From contig CM068315.1 in NCBI GenBank assembly GCA_034766995.1, positions 4,563,736-4,627,735 on the forward strand: a stretch of DNA of 64,000 bases, written 5' to 3'. Position 1 is the stretch's first letter; each line of letters begins with the position of its first letter. The translations under genes were made by a program, and so were the position numbers. The notes below the pieces were generated by a model. That model was not told the DNA's origin, did not search any database, and saw only the letters and a program-made list of their open reading frames with translations. Of the stretch, positions 46,593 to 57,682 are shown one piece after another. The DNA comes from Acanthacorydalis orientalis. Taxonomy: Eukaryota > Arthropoda > Insecta > Megaloptera > Corydalidae.

Positions 46593-47845
46593 ATTGAAAG
46601 GTTGCATTGAAAGCCGCTGTTCACGTGTGGATGGCTCTAGATGTGTAATGCTGTGGACAGTTACAGATGTCTTTTATGTTATTTTGAAATGTGAACTTTT
46701 CCCACTAAAATTCAGTCATCAGACGCCATCCTTTTATTTGCACAAGTGCTTTTCTATAACCGAATTAAAACGGAACGCGAAAAGCTGTTTTTCCGATGTG
46801 TACTTCTACACTACTTTGATTTAAAAAAAATTACAGCTGAAGCTCATCGATTGCTTGCAAAAACTTGTGGTGAATCTGCTCCATCAGAAACATTATATAG
46901 AGATTGATTTCGTCGATTCAAAAGTGGTGATTATGACGTTCACGACAAACAACGGCCAAGTCAATCGAAAAAGTTCGAAGATGAATAACTGCAAGCTCTA
47001 TTGGAAGAAAATCCTGCTCAAACACTCAAAGAATTGACTCAACAGCTCGAAGTCGACAAATCAACCATTTAACGATGTTTACAAGCCATGGGAAAGATCC
47101 AAAAAAATGGACATGGCTGCCATATGAATTGACCGAAATGTCGTTGCTAAATGTTTAAACATCTCGATTTATTTGCTGACAAGGCATAAAAAGACGGGGT
47201 TTCTTGTGGCGTATCCTGACCGGTATAAAAATGGATCTATTTCGATAACTCGAAACGCAAGAAATCATGGGTCGATCCTGGCCAACCATCAACTTCGACA
47301 CCAAAGCGAAATATCCATGGTCACAAATCAATGCTCTATATTTTGTGGGATATGGAGGGTGTCATGTATTATAAGCTGTTGAAACTGAAGGAAACAATCA
47401 CCGTCGAACGTTATCGATAACAATTGAAGCGTTTGAATGATAATTTGATGTAAAAATGACCATAAATCGCCGAAAAGTGATTTTTCGTCATGCCAACGCT
47501 CGAACCCACGTTGCTATAGCCGTGAAACAAACACTGATGGAGCTCGAATGGGAGGATCTCTCCACCCAACATATTCTTCTGACCTGGCCACAAGCGGTTA
47601 CCATCTGTTCCGATCGATGCAAACGCTTTGGAAGGTACACATTTCCATAACTACGATGCTGAATGGATTGGCTCAAAAGACAAACAATTCTTTCGTCGTG
47701 GAATTCAAATTCTGCCAGAGAAGTGTGAAAAAAGCATAGATTTCGAGATCAAATACTTTGATTAATGTATGCACACATTTTTTTATTGAAATAAATGCTA
47801 GAAAAATACAAAAAAATAACGGATTTCAATACAACCTCCTATTAT
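46593..47845 (+). mobile_element. full-length mariner, family B
   Basis: About 1.25 kb. The left end TTGAAAGGTTGCATTGAAAG and the right end, in reverse, TAGGAGGTTGTATTGAAATC are inverted repeats next to TA. It contains a decayed transposase. The 3' half, together with about 150 bases beyond the right TIR, is duplicated at 52021-52655. Confidence 0.85.
46770..47765 (+). pseudogene. decayed mariner transposase, family B
   Basis: Across three frames the protein can be followed: CVLLHYFDLKKITAEAHRLL, RRFKSGDYDVHDKQRPSQSK, LQALLEENPAQTLKELTQQL, KWIYFDNSKRKKSWVDPGQP, MEGVMYYKLLKLKETITVER, SKDKQFFRRGIQILPEKCEK, and the end FEIKYFD. The block expected as HDNAR reads HANARTHVA, so the second catalytic Asp is Ala. 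The third block reads ATSGYHLFRSM for PSDYHLFRSM, so Asp is Gly. The DEKW block has small deletions. All three catalytic Asp are thus lost, besides many stops. Confidence 0.85.
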
Positions 47846-47995
47846 ATTAAGCAATATTTACTAATTGATTTTTCCGTATTTAAAATAAAAGAAAATGATT
47901 TAATTTTAATAGCATTTTAGCCTCTATTTAAAAAATCTTCAACTAAAAAACCCATTTGATGAAACACATTTCTTATATTTCTGCGAAGTATAAGA
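47846..47995 (+). repeat. flank of mariner B shared with 52500-52655
   Basis: Sequence outside the mariner right TIR (AGCAATATTTACTAATTGAT ... ACCCATTTGATGAAACACAT ... TTATATTTCTGCGAAGTATA) recurs at 52502-52655. The unit that was copied was therefore larger than the transposon. Confidence 0.8.
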
Positions 47996-48034
47996 ATAAT
48001 TCAGTAAGTTTGTATATTCTGTTGTATAGAAAAT

Positions 48035-48899
48035 ACGAGGCGCGCAAGGTAAGATCCGTTTTGTAATTCCCGCCGATTAAACATGAATGCTGAGACCGCG
48101 CATGTGCAATAGCTTTAAGTGGTTCGCGGGCTAGCGATCAGCCATTGTTTCGTTCTCGGCTTCTTGTTTGATGCCACGTGTGTGTGATTAATAATGAGTG
48201 TAACGATAAATAATCTCGCCAGCTGTGAGGTTCGTGCTGTGATTCGGTTTTTGTTATCAAAAAACAATACTGCACACTGAAATTCGCAGGCAAATTTGTG
48301 AGGTGTACGGGCCAAGTGTTATGAGTCACAGTAAGGTTAAGCAATAGTGTCGTTGATTTAAATAAAGGCGAACGAATAATTCATGCTGGTCGACTTAGTG
48401 TGGTGACTGACGATTTTGTAGAAGAAGTGAACACGAAAATCATCGTTTCACAAGTGTCTATTGAATTTCAAGAAGTTTCACGGTCAGTTATTTATAATAT
48501 TGCGATAAAAAACTGTGTGCCAAATGAGTACCAAAAATATCAACCGATGTACACAAGCATAAACGTGTGGATTCAATTAACGAATTTTTGTAACGCCGGA
48601 GAAATGATGGAGATATCTTTTTTGGTTCTGACTGTAGAGGAAACCTGCATTTCTTACACAAATGTAGAATCAAATAAATGAAGACAGGTGTGTGTACTAA
48701 TAGGTTCAAGTCACAGATTTCTTCGACAGGGGAATAAGAAAGCTGATGCCACGATACGGAAAATGCATGAGGTCAATGGTGAGTACCTTGAAAAATAATG
48801 TTTATACGTAGATGTCTTTTGCCTGTAGTAAATTCATTTTATCATTGATGGTTTTCTTCTAATTGCTGAATGGACCTTACTTTAAAAACTCTGCTCGTA
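48035..48899 (+). mobile_element. mariner-like element, family L, internally deleted
   Basis: The left end TACGAGGCGCGCAAGGTAAG and the right end, in reverse, TACGAGCAGAGTTTTTAAAG (then TAAGGTCC) are inverted repeats with one small gap. About 865 bases against roughly 1.3 kb for complete relatives. The inside carries the transposase fragment at 48194-48798. Confidence 0.75.
48194..48798 (+). pseudogene. mariner transposase pseudogene, family L
   Basis: Starts MSVTINNLASCEVRAVIRFL, then in other frames HTEIRRQICEVYGPSVMSH-like sequence, WCRLFNKGRTN, GRLGVVTDDFVEEVNTKI, and at the end DFFDRGIRKLMPRYGKCM followed by VNGEYLEK and stop. The ICEVYG and R.LMPRY.KC..V.G.Y.EK blocks identify a mariner-type transposase. 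The central catalytic part is deleted, and frameshifts and stops are frequent. Confidence 0.75.
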
Positions 48900-49356
48900 A
48901 TTCAGTGAGAACTACATGATTAGCCTTATGAGGTTTGTTCAAATTGAAACATCCTGATAGTATCGGAAAACTTTATGAAACTATTTTAAATAAAAATGGT
49001 ATAATTGAGAAGGTCGTTAATAATATTTTAATGAATTTTATTTGAAATTTTATATATAATGTTAGATTTACAATTATAGATACAGGTTTCATAGACAATT
49101 AGTAGATGGCGTACAGCTCCTTGATTTCTTATGTGAAAGATGACATACTAAACCGAAAATGATTTAGTGATTTTACATCTTTTTGGTTAACATTCATTTC
49201 TTGTGGTAATGCAGTTATCTCTCCTATAAAACATTTTTATGTTATGAAAGATGTTATATGATATCATTTCCGGATAAAACAATTTTACTCAACAAATAAA
49301 AACGTTTCTCTCTCAAATAAAAGTAACTTAATACCAAAACTGATCTTGCTTATTAT
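48900..49356. other. AT-rich intergenic DNA
   Basis: Nothing recognised between mariner L and mini-mariner A copy 3. Confidence 0.45.
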
Positions 49357-49947
49357 TAAATTGATAAGAAAATAATTGAGATTTTTTTTCTGAATTTTAA
49401 CTTTAATTTTTTTTCAATGAAAGTATCCCTTCGTCGTGTTCATGTTGATATCATTTTAAAATGCATTCTTTGGTCTGTATTTTGGTAACATCGACTTTGG
49501 TTTCATTATTAATTTTGTTTCAAATTGGGCTATTGAATTAAAGATGGAAAAGAAACAAATAAGACATTTTTTTTGTATGTATTCAAAATGGGTGGTAAAT
49601 CAACAGAAACTGCTCATAAACTAGACGATACTTTTAGTGTGTGTACTGTTAACGAAAGTACGGTACAATGGTAGTTCCAAAAAGGTCGTGTTGGGGACGA
49701 GAGCTTTAAAGATGAAGAAGGTCGTGGGCGGCCTTCTTCAGTTCGTAGCAACCAACTGAAGGCGTTAGTTAAATCAGAACCACGCACAACAATTCGAGAG
49801 CTTGCATAAAAGTTAGGCATTAGTCATCCAATAGCTCTGAACTATTTAAAACAGCTAAGAAAATCAAAAAAGTGATATATATGTATATATATATGAATTT
49901 AAAAGTCATAACCCATAATTATTTTTCTGCCAACCCAATGGTTAAAC
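49357..49947 (+). mobile_element. mini-mariner family A, copy 3
   Basis: The left end is degenerate (TTAAATTGATAAGAAAATAA) and the right end, in reverse, reads TTGGGTTGGCAGAAAAATAA. It is the longest copy of family A, with the 5' UTR and the N-terminal codons intact in order. It jumps to the right end at the same place as copies 1 and 2. Confidence 0.85.
49544..49875 (+). pseudogene. mariner transposase N-terminus, family A
   Basis: Begins MEKKQIRHFFC and can be followed through FKMGGKSTETAHK, ESFKDEEGRGRPSSVRSNQL, KALVKSEPRTTIREL and RKSKK, with stops and a frameshift. Both helix-turn-helix units are represented. The junction after RKSKK leads into the 3' end without any catalytic domain. 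Confidence 0.8.
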
Positions 49948-50886
49948 TGAAACCTTATTTTTCCCAATATTTTTTGAATATAGTTTTATCAGATTATCAT
50001 CTTATTTCTTCATTGCACATTATATTTCTGTGTATCCCAGTAAACAGACAACATTCTCTTTGAACGATGAAATGTATCCTTTGGTACTTTTCCTACAGTA
50101 TCACAGAGCAATCTCCAACTCCTCGTTTCGTATCATATTATTGAACTGATTCCATTTTTCAGATCCCCAAAATGAATCTTTATTCAATCATCCGAGCAAT
50201 TCATTAAATTGTTTTCAGTCTATAAATCCTGTACACAAAGATCAAGCTTTCAGATATGTCTAAACTACTTAAATTCCCAAATATCGTCGATTTATCTATA
50301 TTTTATACCTCTTTAATCTCTTTAATCGATATTCGTGTATTTACCTTGAATAAAATTTAAATAATATCATCATTAGCCTGTCTACGGATACCATGTCGTA
50401 GTTCATCAGACAAATTAAAATTGACATTTTCGAAATTTGCAAATCAGAGTTTCTCGATTCTATTCTCATTGCGTTTTATCCATATACCTTTCAAATCGTT
50501 TTTATAGTCGTTGAAACATTTAACCCTCTCCGAAATTCAAATATAGTCATATGCAGAAAATGTAAATTGTCCTCGGTCATAGTTTTATTACTCTAAATTT
50601 GTATAACCCATTCGGTCTGAATATCAATTTATTTTATTTGTATATTTATTATAAATGATCTAGGTATAATTAATATTACCTAAAATAAAAAGATTAATTC
50701 ACCGCTCGTTGATTGCAAATAAATAAATGTTAAACAGACATTAAAACATGCGTTATAGCAGTTTTAAGTTTGCATTTCTGACTGAAAAGAGGTCGTTAGA
50801 GGCAAACGACATGTGCACATGTTATAACATATTTTCATGACAATTGAAATTATGTACATGTTTACAAGTATGTATATGTATGTATG

Positions 50887-50942
<56 letters not shown>

Positions 50943-51306
50943 TATCTGTGTAGAAATCTGAAATCGACACCTAAATTAAAAGTTACCCAGTCTACAAGTA
51001 TTATAACTTGTTAAATTCCACGAAGTAGACAATGTCAATTAAAATCTGTGACACGAATAGATTATTGTCACATATGTCACGCACGAGCGGTTTCTCATTA
51101 TTTTAGATATAATTGCGTGTGAATAATTAATATCATCTACGGTTTCAACGAACAGCATTTCCAAATATACATTTTTCGATTCAGTGTATAAAATCGTATG
51201 AAATGCAAGAAGATGAAAGTACGTATTGGTCATGAATTAATATAATTAAGCTAGTGTAATCAATGTAATACTGTGTTAAAAGGCATATATGTATAGACGG
51301 CATATG
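49948..51306. other. AT-rich intergenic DNA with one TA array
   Basis: A (TGTA)n(TA)n run lies at 50875-50943. Otherwise nothing is assigned. Confidence 0.5.
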
Positions 51307-51601
51307 AAGCCGGGGGCACACATGCGGCTATTCGCCGAATGCTGTTCGCCTAGTGTTGTTCGCCGACCGGTAATAAACGGCTCAGATGTGCATATCTGCA
51401 TTGAACAACGGCTAAAGTGTAAACGACGTGCATCTCTCACAATATGCAGATGCTCGTTCCCTTTGATTCGTGACAAAAGACCGACATCGTAAGAGAACAG
51501 CGAATACCAAGCATTCGTATTCGCAGATCCATCCACACATTCGACGTTCGGTTAAATTTTGCTCGGCGTTCGGCGAATAACCGCATGTGTGGCTCCGGCT
51601 T
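51307..51601. mobile_element. 295-bp MITE with long inverted ends
   Basis: The left AAGCCGGGGGCACACATGCG (then GCTATTCGCCGAA) and the right in reverse AAGCCGGAGCCACACATGCG (then GTTATTCGCCGAACG) match over about 35 bases with few differences. The interior has further direct and inverted GTTCGCC and ATGCAGAT motifs. Much richer in G+C than its surroundings. Superfamily uncertain; no clear target duplication. Confidence 0.85.
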
Positions 51602-51645
51602 AAGTTTGATCAAAACATAAAACATTATGATTAAAAATCGATCCT

Positions 51646-51886
51646 GTGCCGTCACTTTTATTCGTGTTCTGATTGTTTGATGGAGATCGTGTGGTCCCTG
51701 TTCTGATAGGTTGACATCAGTCACATGTGTGTAGCTCTCTTACAGTGTACATCAAAAGAGGGTACACGGTTTCAGTATAAAACTGATAAGAAATTTATAC
51801 AAAATATTGTATTCATCGAAGCTTTAGTGTAAAAAAATTGTTACATATTTTAAAATTGTATTTTGTTGTTAATTTTCATAAAGTTT
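51646..51886 (-). repeat. dispersed repeat H, copy 3
   Basis: Inverted match to 33316-33540: in reverse, AACAATTTTTTTACACTAAA, CTTATCAGTTTTATACTGAA and ATCAAACAATCAGAACACGA. It abuts the broken mariner A copy 4. Confidence 0.75.
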
Positions 51887-52765
51887 CCAGCACGAAATTT
51901 TTGGAACCGCCATTGCACCGTACGTTCCTTAACAATATCCACACCAAAAGTATCGTTTAGTTTTCTGTTGCTTTACCACTCATTTTGAACTCATACAAAA
52001 ATTTCTCTTATTTGCTTCTTTTATTATAAGCTGTTGAAACTGAAGGAAACAATCACTATTGAACGTTATCGACAACAATTGGAGCGTTTGAATGATAATT
52101 TGATCCAAAAATGGCCATAAATCGCGAAAAGTGATTCTTCCCCATGACAACGCTCGGCCCCATATTACTATAGCCGTGAAATAAACACTGATGGAGCTCG
52201 AATGGGAGGTTTTCTCCGCCCAGCCTATTCTCCTGACCTGGTCTCAAGCGGTTACTCCCTGTTCCGATCGATGCAAACACTTTGGAAGATACACATTTCC
52301 ATAACTGCGATACTGAATGGATTGGTTCAAAAAACATACCATTCTTTCGTCGTGGAATTCAAATTCTGCCAGAAAAGTGTCAAAAAGGCATAGATTCCGA
52401 GAGAAAATACTTTGATTAATGTATGCACACATTTTGTTATTGAAATCAATGCTAAAAACACAAAAAAGCAGCGGCTTTCAATGCAACCTCCTATTATATT
52501 GAGCAATATTTACTAACTGATTTTTCTGTATTTAAAATAAAATAAAATAATTTAATTTTAATAGAATTTTTGTCTCTATTTAAAAAATCTTCAAGTAAAA
52601 AACCCATTTGATGTAATACATTTCTTATATTTCTGAGAATTATAAGAACAATCCTTTTCCATCTTGAATTCAATAGCCCAATTTGAAGTAAAATTAATAA
52701 TAAAACCAAATTTCATATTACCAAAATACAGACTGAAAAATGAACTTTAAAATGTTATTAACATG
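51887..52765 (-). mobile_element. mini-mariner family A copy 4, interrupted
   Basis: Two pieces in one orientation: 52655-52765 matches the 5' UTR and start codon region of copy 3 (TCAATAGCCCAATTTGAAGT in plus sense), and 51887-52020 continues with the N-terminal codons. The break lies in the codons after the start, where the mariner B block (52021-52655) was inserted. The far end is cut by repeat H. Confidence 0.8.
52021..52655 (+). mobile_element. mariner family B 3' half plus flank, inserted block
   Basis: Matches 47370-47995, starting within the transposase gene (YYKLLKLKETITIERYRQQL) and running through the right TIR and 150 bases of further flank. Here the block reads HDNARPHITIA, so the second catalytic Asp is kept, unlike the copy at 46593. 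The third is lost (SSGYSLFRSM). The bases CTTTT are present on both sides of the insertion but once in intact family A copies. Confidence 0.8.
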
Positions 52766-54071
52766 AAGACGATAAAATGACAAATAACTGAACTATACCA
52801 TCAGCTAGAAACTAAATATACAAGAAAGATTTTAAACTCAACTACTGTTAGAAAGTGCGATAATTATACTTTACAAAAATACCTTATGGAATGGATATAT
52901 AATTATTTATTAATATTAAAGTTTAGTTGTATTTCGGAAGGAGTAACTATATTTTGAATTAAATTAAATGTAAGCATTTTCCATATTAAAACAAGTCATC
53001 AAATATTGAATCGTGAATTACCTTTCAATACATTTATTTGTTAGTGATTGTTATATATTCTAGTACCTATAACAATATCTTTAAATTCCATTTATATTCG
53101 ATAACGGAATAAAAAATTATTTTTTATTGTTATAAAAAAAATGAAGTACCTTAAGTTGAGAAATGTATATAATTATTTGAGATATTTTTAATCTAGTGTG
53201 AGATTTTAAGAGAAGAAAAGACATTTTATATCTTATTGAAAGATATTTTTCTATTGTATATTTCACATTTCTTTTTCATGACAATTGTAAATGATTGATT
53301 ATATTTGTAATATTTCGATAAAAATAATGAATGACAAACAAAATTCCACGATAAAAAAAAATGGCAACACTTTCATAAGATTTCATATCAAACAAAAGAA
53401 ATTCAAGAATTCATCTCAGATAATAAAACATAATACCAATATCACGTTTAGAGACGACACTGTATTTCTTGAGAACTTGCTAAATAAATGTTCAACGATA
53501 TATGACACTACAGTAATTCTTTGTGAAATTTTATTTTGTACACTTGGAGTACGAACACATTTACAACGATGGTCCCTGCATATATAATCCGGCACGATGT
53601 GCGTGCCTGTCTACGAACGCAAATAGACTCCACTGTAAATGTTTTCTCTCCAGTTCGTCGCGTCGTTCATCCATCGTGAGTTTCTCATCTCCTGTGACAT
53701 AGAACTCATATTCATATCCTGGCGAGAAATTTCATTCCATCGATCCGATGATATAAGAGATTCGAAAGTGTGTGTTTATCTTTTATATTTTCAGTGAATA
53801 AAAACACGCGATATTTTGTTAGATGTCTGTCCTTACTGGCTTTTCGATCAAACATGTCATCAATCAACATCTTGTACGGTTTGACCGATAGATTTTTTGA
53901 CATGAAAGCGCACCGGAAACATCCATTCACTGCCGTGGAATTCTTATATGTACAATGTTTAGGAATTTCTGATAATATTAAAAATCAATTTTATTCTTTA
54001 ATCCCTTTAATATATTTTTTTCTATTAATACTATATAAATCAAAATTTCAACAGAAAAGTTTCATACAATA
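52766..54071. other. intergenic DNA
   Basis: AT-rich up to about 53500; 53510-53960 is less AT-rich with open frames on both strands (53770-54078 +, 53712-53930 -) that show no motif I recognise. Possibly an old genic or regulatory piece. Confidence 0.35.
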
Positions 54072-54073
54072 TA

Positions 54074-54901
54074 CGTGAGTTGTTTGATAAGTTTGGTAAA
54101 TTTCTATGATGTGGTGCCACTATTCATTTGGTAACGCCACGGTTATCAAGTGTCACTTTTCAAGCTAGAATAGACGAAATTTCAACCAGAAGCGACGCGT
54201 TGTTCGCGTTTTGCAGCTGTTTGAATTGAGCATTGTAGCAATTACTGCAAATATGGAAAAAACGAGCAGGCCATTTTGCGCATCGATTCGTCGCAGTAGA
54301 TGAAACATGGATTCACCACTATACACATGAGTCTAAACAGCAGTCAAAGCAGTGGAAAACGACTGGTGAAAGTGCACCGAAGAAGGCGAAGACCATTTTG
54401 TCGGTTGGAAAGGTAAAAGCCACTTTTTTTTGAGATTCCCAAGGAATCATCCTGATCGACTACTTAACGAAGGGGAAAATGGTAACAGGAGCGTATTATG
54501 CAAAATTATTGGACCGTTTGAAAGAAGAGTTTTAATAAAAATGGTCAAGATTGATGCACAAAAAAGTGCTCTTTCACGAGGACAACGTACCGTTCCACAA
54601 ATCGACCGTCCCAATAGCAAAATTGCACAAATTAGGCTTTGAATTGATTCCTTATCCATCCTATTCTCCTCACTTGACCCCGTGCGACTTCTTTCCCTTC
54701 ACAAACTTAAAAATTTGGCTTGGTGGGATAAAATTCTCGTCGAATGAGGATATAATCACTACCGTTAATGTGTATTTTGCAGACTCACTGGATCAAGTGT
54801 ATAGCCCTTAATGGAGACTATGTTGAGAAGTAAAATCAAGTTTTTCCAAAAAAAAGGGGTGTTTGATTTGCTTTTTTACCATACTTATCGAACGATCCAC
54901 A
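54074..54901 (+). mobile_element. mariner, family K, N-terminal deletion
   Basis: TIRs: left GTGAGTTGTTTGATAAGTTT, right in reverse GTGGATCGTTCGATAAGTAT, both then GGTAAA. TA flanks both ends (54072-54073, 54902-54903). 828 bases, about 450 short of a full element; the missing part is the DNA-binding region. Confidence 0.9.
54253..54833 (+). pseudogene. mariner transposase catalytic domain, family K
   Basis: MEKTSRP runs directly into FAHRFVAVDETWIHHYTHES, KQQSKQWKTTGESAPKKAKT, then after frameshifts YAKLLDRLKEEF-like sequence, KKVLFHEDNVPFHKSTVPIA, LIPYPSYSPHLTPCDFFPF, LGGIKFSSNED, and NGDYVEK stop. Asp in VDET, HEDN and PCDFF are all present, and the last two are 34 residues apart, giving DD34D. 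Both helix-turn-helix units are missing and several frameshifts break the frame. Confidence 0.9.
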
Positions 54902-54906
54902 TATTA

Positions 54907-54907
54907 A

Positions 54908-54960
<53 letters not shown>
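54907..54960. repeat. (TA)n microsatellite
   Basis: Lies between the right end of mariner K and the 3' end of the hAT remnant. Confidence 0.95.
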
Positions 54961-54961
<1 letters not shown>

Positions 54962-55330
54962 ACGGTCCTTTAGATAAAATGCGAGGCCTTGAATAATCGA
55001 TATTTTTGAGAACCTTCAAAATTGAAAACCATGGGGAAGAAAACAAAAAATATTTGTATGTTTGTTCAATGATATTTAATATTTATTCGAGTATAAAAAA
55101 TATTTAACAGACGCTTTTTGCGCTTTGGAAATAGCAAATTCAGCTATTATTTCAGAATAATCTAAAATTTTGGGCTATCTGGTAATTTATGTTCAGTGTT
55201 GCTAGTCTATTTAGTCGCTCTTGATTAGATGTCGATCGTAGAAAGATTTTAATCCTTTTCAGAACACCAAATGATCTTTCTCTTTCTGCTACTGTTACAG
55301 ACATTGTTAAAAAGATTCAAAGCGTAATCG
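54961..55330 (-). mobile_element. hAT element 3' part with dimerisation domain
   Basis: On the minus strand an open frame from about 55304 reads MSVTVAERERSFGVLKRIKI FLRST and QERLNRLATLNINYQIAQN, the hAT C-terminal dimerisation domain (pattern VASAERSFS.LK.IK..LRSTM.QERL..LA.L). It has two stops near the end. The tail matches that at 30683-30804 and ends at the TA array. Confidence 0.85.
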
Positions 55331-55931
55331 CTGTATTAGATAAAATGCTTAGGAATCTCATATCGATAATTTCTTTAAATAATTCTGCCGATAAGAGATA
55401 AGTACTACAATTTTAATAATACAATTTGTTTATTTGTTATATGTTATGAAACTATTATATGCACTCAGGCCTGTAGTCAAGGATTGGTCATGGAAGGAAA
55501 TGCCCCACTGGTTTCTTCGTTTGGCCTTCTAACAAAATCTCCGATTTTTAAAGATTTGAAAACCATGGAGAATCATTGGGAGAATCTTCCTAATGGGTTT
55601 ACCTTGATAATTAAAAACGTTTCTATGCGCGAAAAAAAAAACATTTCTATTAGCGCGTTTCCACTATAACCCCCAACAATTTTGACATAAAAAAAATCTG
55701 TTCCCTTTAATATGACAGTCTGGTTACAGGGTTGTATGCCCTGCAGAGAAATGATGTATAACAGATTGCGTTAAAAATTGAATCTCCTAAAATTGTGAAG
55801 CTCGGGGTAGCTGCTCCTCTTATTCCCTCTTACCTCCCAAATAGTTCAATAAATACAAACATCAAATAATGTCTAATAATTTAACAATTTTCTATTTTGT
55901 TAAAAAATAGATACTTTATTTAAATATACGA

Positions 55932-55989
<58 letters not shown>

Positions 55990-56388
55990 TAAAATCTATA
56001 ACTATTCTATTCAGGTAAATTGATAATAAACAAGTTTTCTAAACACAATATGTTCACACATGCTATATTTACATTACATGTTTGGTGTTGTTCCCAAGAG
56101 CCGCATATAAAATTATTGTTCTATTCCAGTCTGTATAGAAATACATTATTTATTTATTTGAAATTTTAGCGCCTGGCTATAAAAGTTATTAACACCCACA
56201 TACTTGTATTCATTTATATCGTATATCATATTTTCAAATAATATATAACGCCCCAATCGGTTTACTGTATAATAAGCAATTCCGAAATTGGAATTTTTTA
56301 ATTTAAAAATGTTCAATCTTTTAATATTAATAAATAATTTATATCTTTAAAATATTATTTAAATGAATACTGATCCACACACATAAAA

Positions 56389-56389
<1 letters not shown>
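55331..56389. other. intergenic DNA with a possible hAT terminus and a TA array
   Basis: CAGGCCTGTAGTCAAGGATT at 55467 resembles a hAT-type end, and 55800-55850 (CTCCTCTTATTCCCTCTTACCT) could be the weakened far end. A (TA)n run lies at 55938-55981. Confidence 0.35.

Positions 56390-56469
<80 letters not shown>
56390..56469. repeat. (TA)n microsatellite
   Basis: About 80 bases of TA, ending exactly at the AGGGTGG terminus of the next element. Confidence 0.95.
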
Positions 56470-56473
<4 letters not shown>

Positions 56474-56800
56474 GGCGTAAAAGGAACGAAATGATTTAAA
56501 CCATTAACATTTTTTTGTTTTGTAATATTTTCATGTTTTATTATTTTCCAGAATATAGTATAAGGATAGGAATTTTTTCCTGATTACACATAAAGAATGA
56601 TGTACCTATTTTTTGCTCCACAAAGTCTCTTTCTAAGGCATTTTCCAATTACTTCTCTCATGATTTCTGGACATAACGTTCGAATTTCTTCTCATTTGTT
56701 GTTCTTTGGCTGAAGGATGGTTTTTGGGTCTTTGACATATACACATTTTTTTAAGTAGCCTCAGAGAAAAAATCTCAAGGGCTGAAATCATCTTTATATA
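56470..56800 (-). mobile_element. Tc1-like element 3' end, tandem copy 1
   Basis: Terminus AGGGTGGCGTAAAAGGAACG, then 3' UTR. Minus-strand coding remnants read LKKMCICQRPKNHPSA and CPEIMREVIGKMP-like sequence, parallel to copy 2. Lies between TA arrays. Confidence 0.7.
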
Positions 56801-56811
56801 TACATACATAC

Positions 56812-56856
<45 letters not shown>

Positions 56857-56870
56857 GAGAGGGGGGGGGG
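56812..56870. repeat. (TA)n(GA)(G)n compound repeat
   Basis: TA runs, then GAGA and ten or more G residues, replacing the terminus of tandem copy 2. Confidence 0.9.
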
Positions 56871-57195
56871 GAATGAAGTGATTTAAAACATTAATATTTT
56901 TTTTATTTTGTACTATTTTCATCTTTTATTATTTCCCAAAATATAGTTTAAGGATAGAAAATTTTTCCTGATCACCACATGAAAAATGACATCACGTAAG
57001 TGATGCCCATTTTCGACTTCACAAAGTCGATTTCTTTCTAAGCCATTTTCCAATCACTTCTCTCAGGATTTCTAGACATAACGTTCGAATTTCTTCTCGT
57101 TTATTATTATATGGTTGAAGGGTGGTTTTTAGCTCTTTGAGGTATACACGTTCTAGGAATTCCCAAAGAAAAAAAATCGTAAGAGCTGAAATCAG

Positions 57196-57198
<3 letters not shown>
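56868..57198 (-). mobile_element. Tc1-like element 3' end, tandem copy 2
   Basis: Matches 56484-56800 over its whole length in the same orientation. The minus-strand frame reads ISALTIFFLWEFLERVYLKE, LKTTLQP, EEIRTLCLEILREVIGKWLR and KK. FFLW.. ..VY is the block after the third catalytic residue in Tc1-like transposases. Confidence 0.7.
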
Positions 57199-57287
<89 letters not shown>

Positions 57288-57290
57288 TAT
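57199..57290. repeat. (TA)n with central ACACACA
   Basis: Two TA runs around a CA run. Confidence 0.95.
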
Positions 57291-57634
57291 TACTTACACA
57301 CACCTTAAAAGAGTGAAATAAAAAAAACACATTTATTAATTTATAAATACTTCTTTTTTTATATGAGATGCCAGAACGTCTTTTACAACGAAACGATGTC
57401 ATGTGTTGTGTAGAAAATGTATTTTTATAAAAACAACTTTGTCAAAATTGACATACAAAGCCATTTACACACATATTAATACAAAAGTGTATACATACAT
57501 TTCTGTATCAAATATAAAACATTAAAACTTAATAATTTTATACGAATATTTTTGATTGCATAAGTACATAAAGGCATTAAATACTTAAAAAATGTAAAAT
57601 AATTTTTATTATTATTTCCATATTCTCTCTTTCT
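57291..57634. other. AT-rich intergenic DNA
   Basis: Nothing recognised. Confidence 0.5.
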
Positions 57635-57638
57635 CTCT

Positions 57639-57682
<44 letters not shown>

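Noticed and set aside
47456..47739. Several short overlapping frames on both strands
   Set aside because: They are pieces or shadows of the frameshifted mariner B transposase, not separate genes.
54430..54811. Short separate open frames in the mariner K region
   Set aside because: They are frame-shifted segments of one transposase, already annotated as a single pseudogene.
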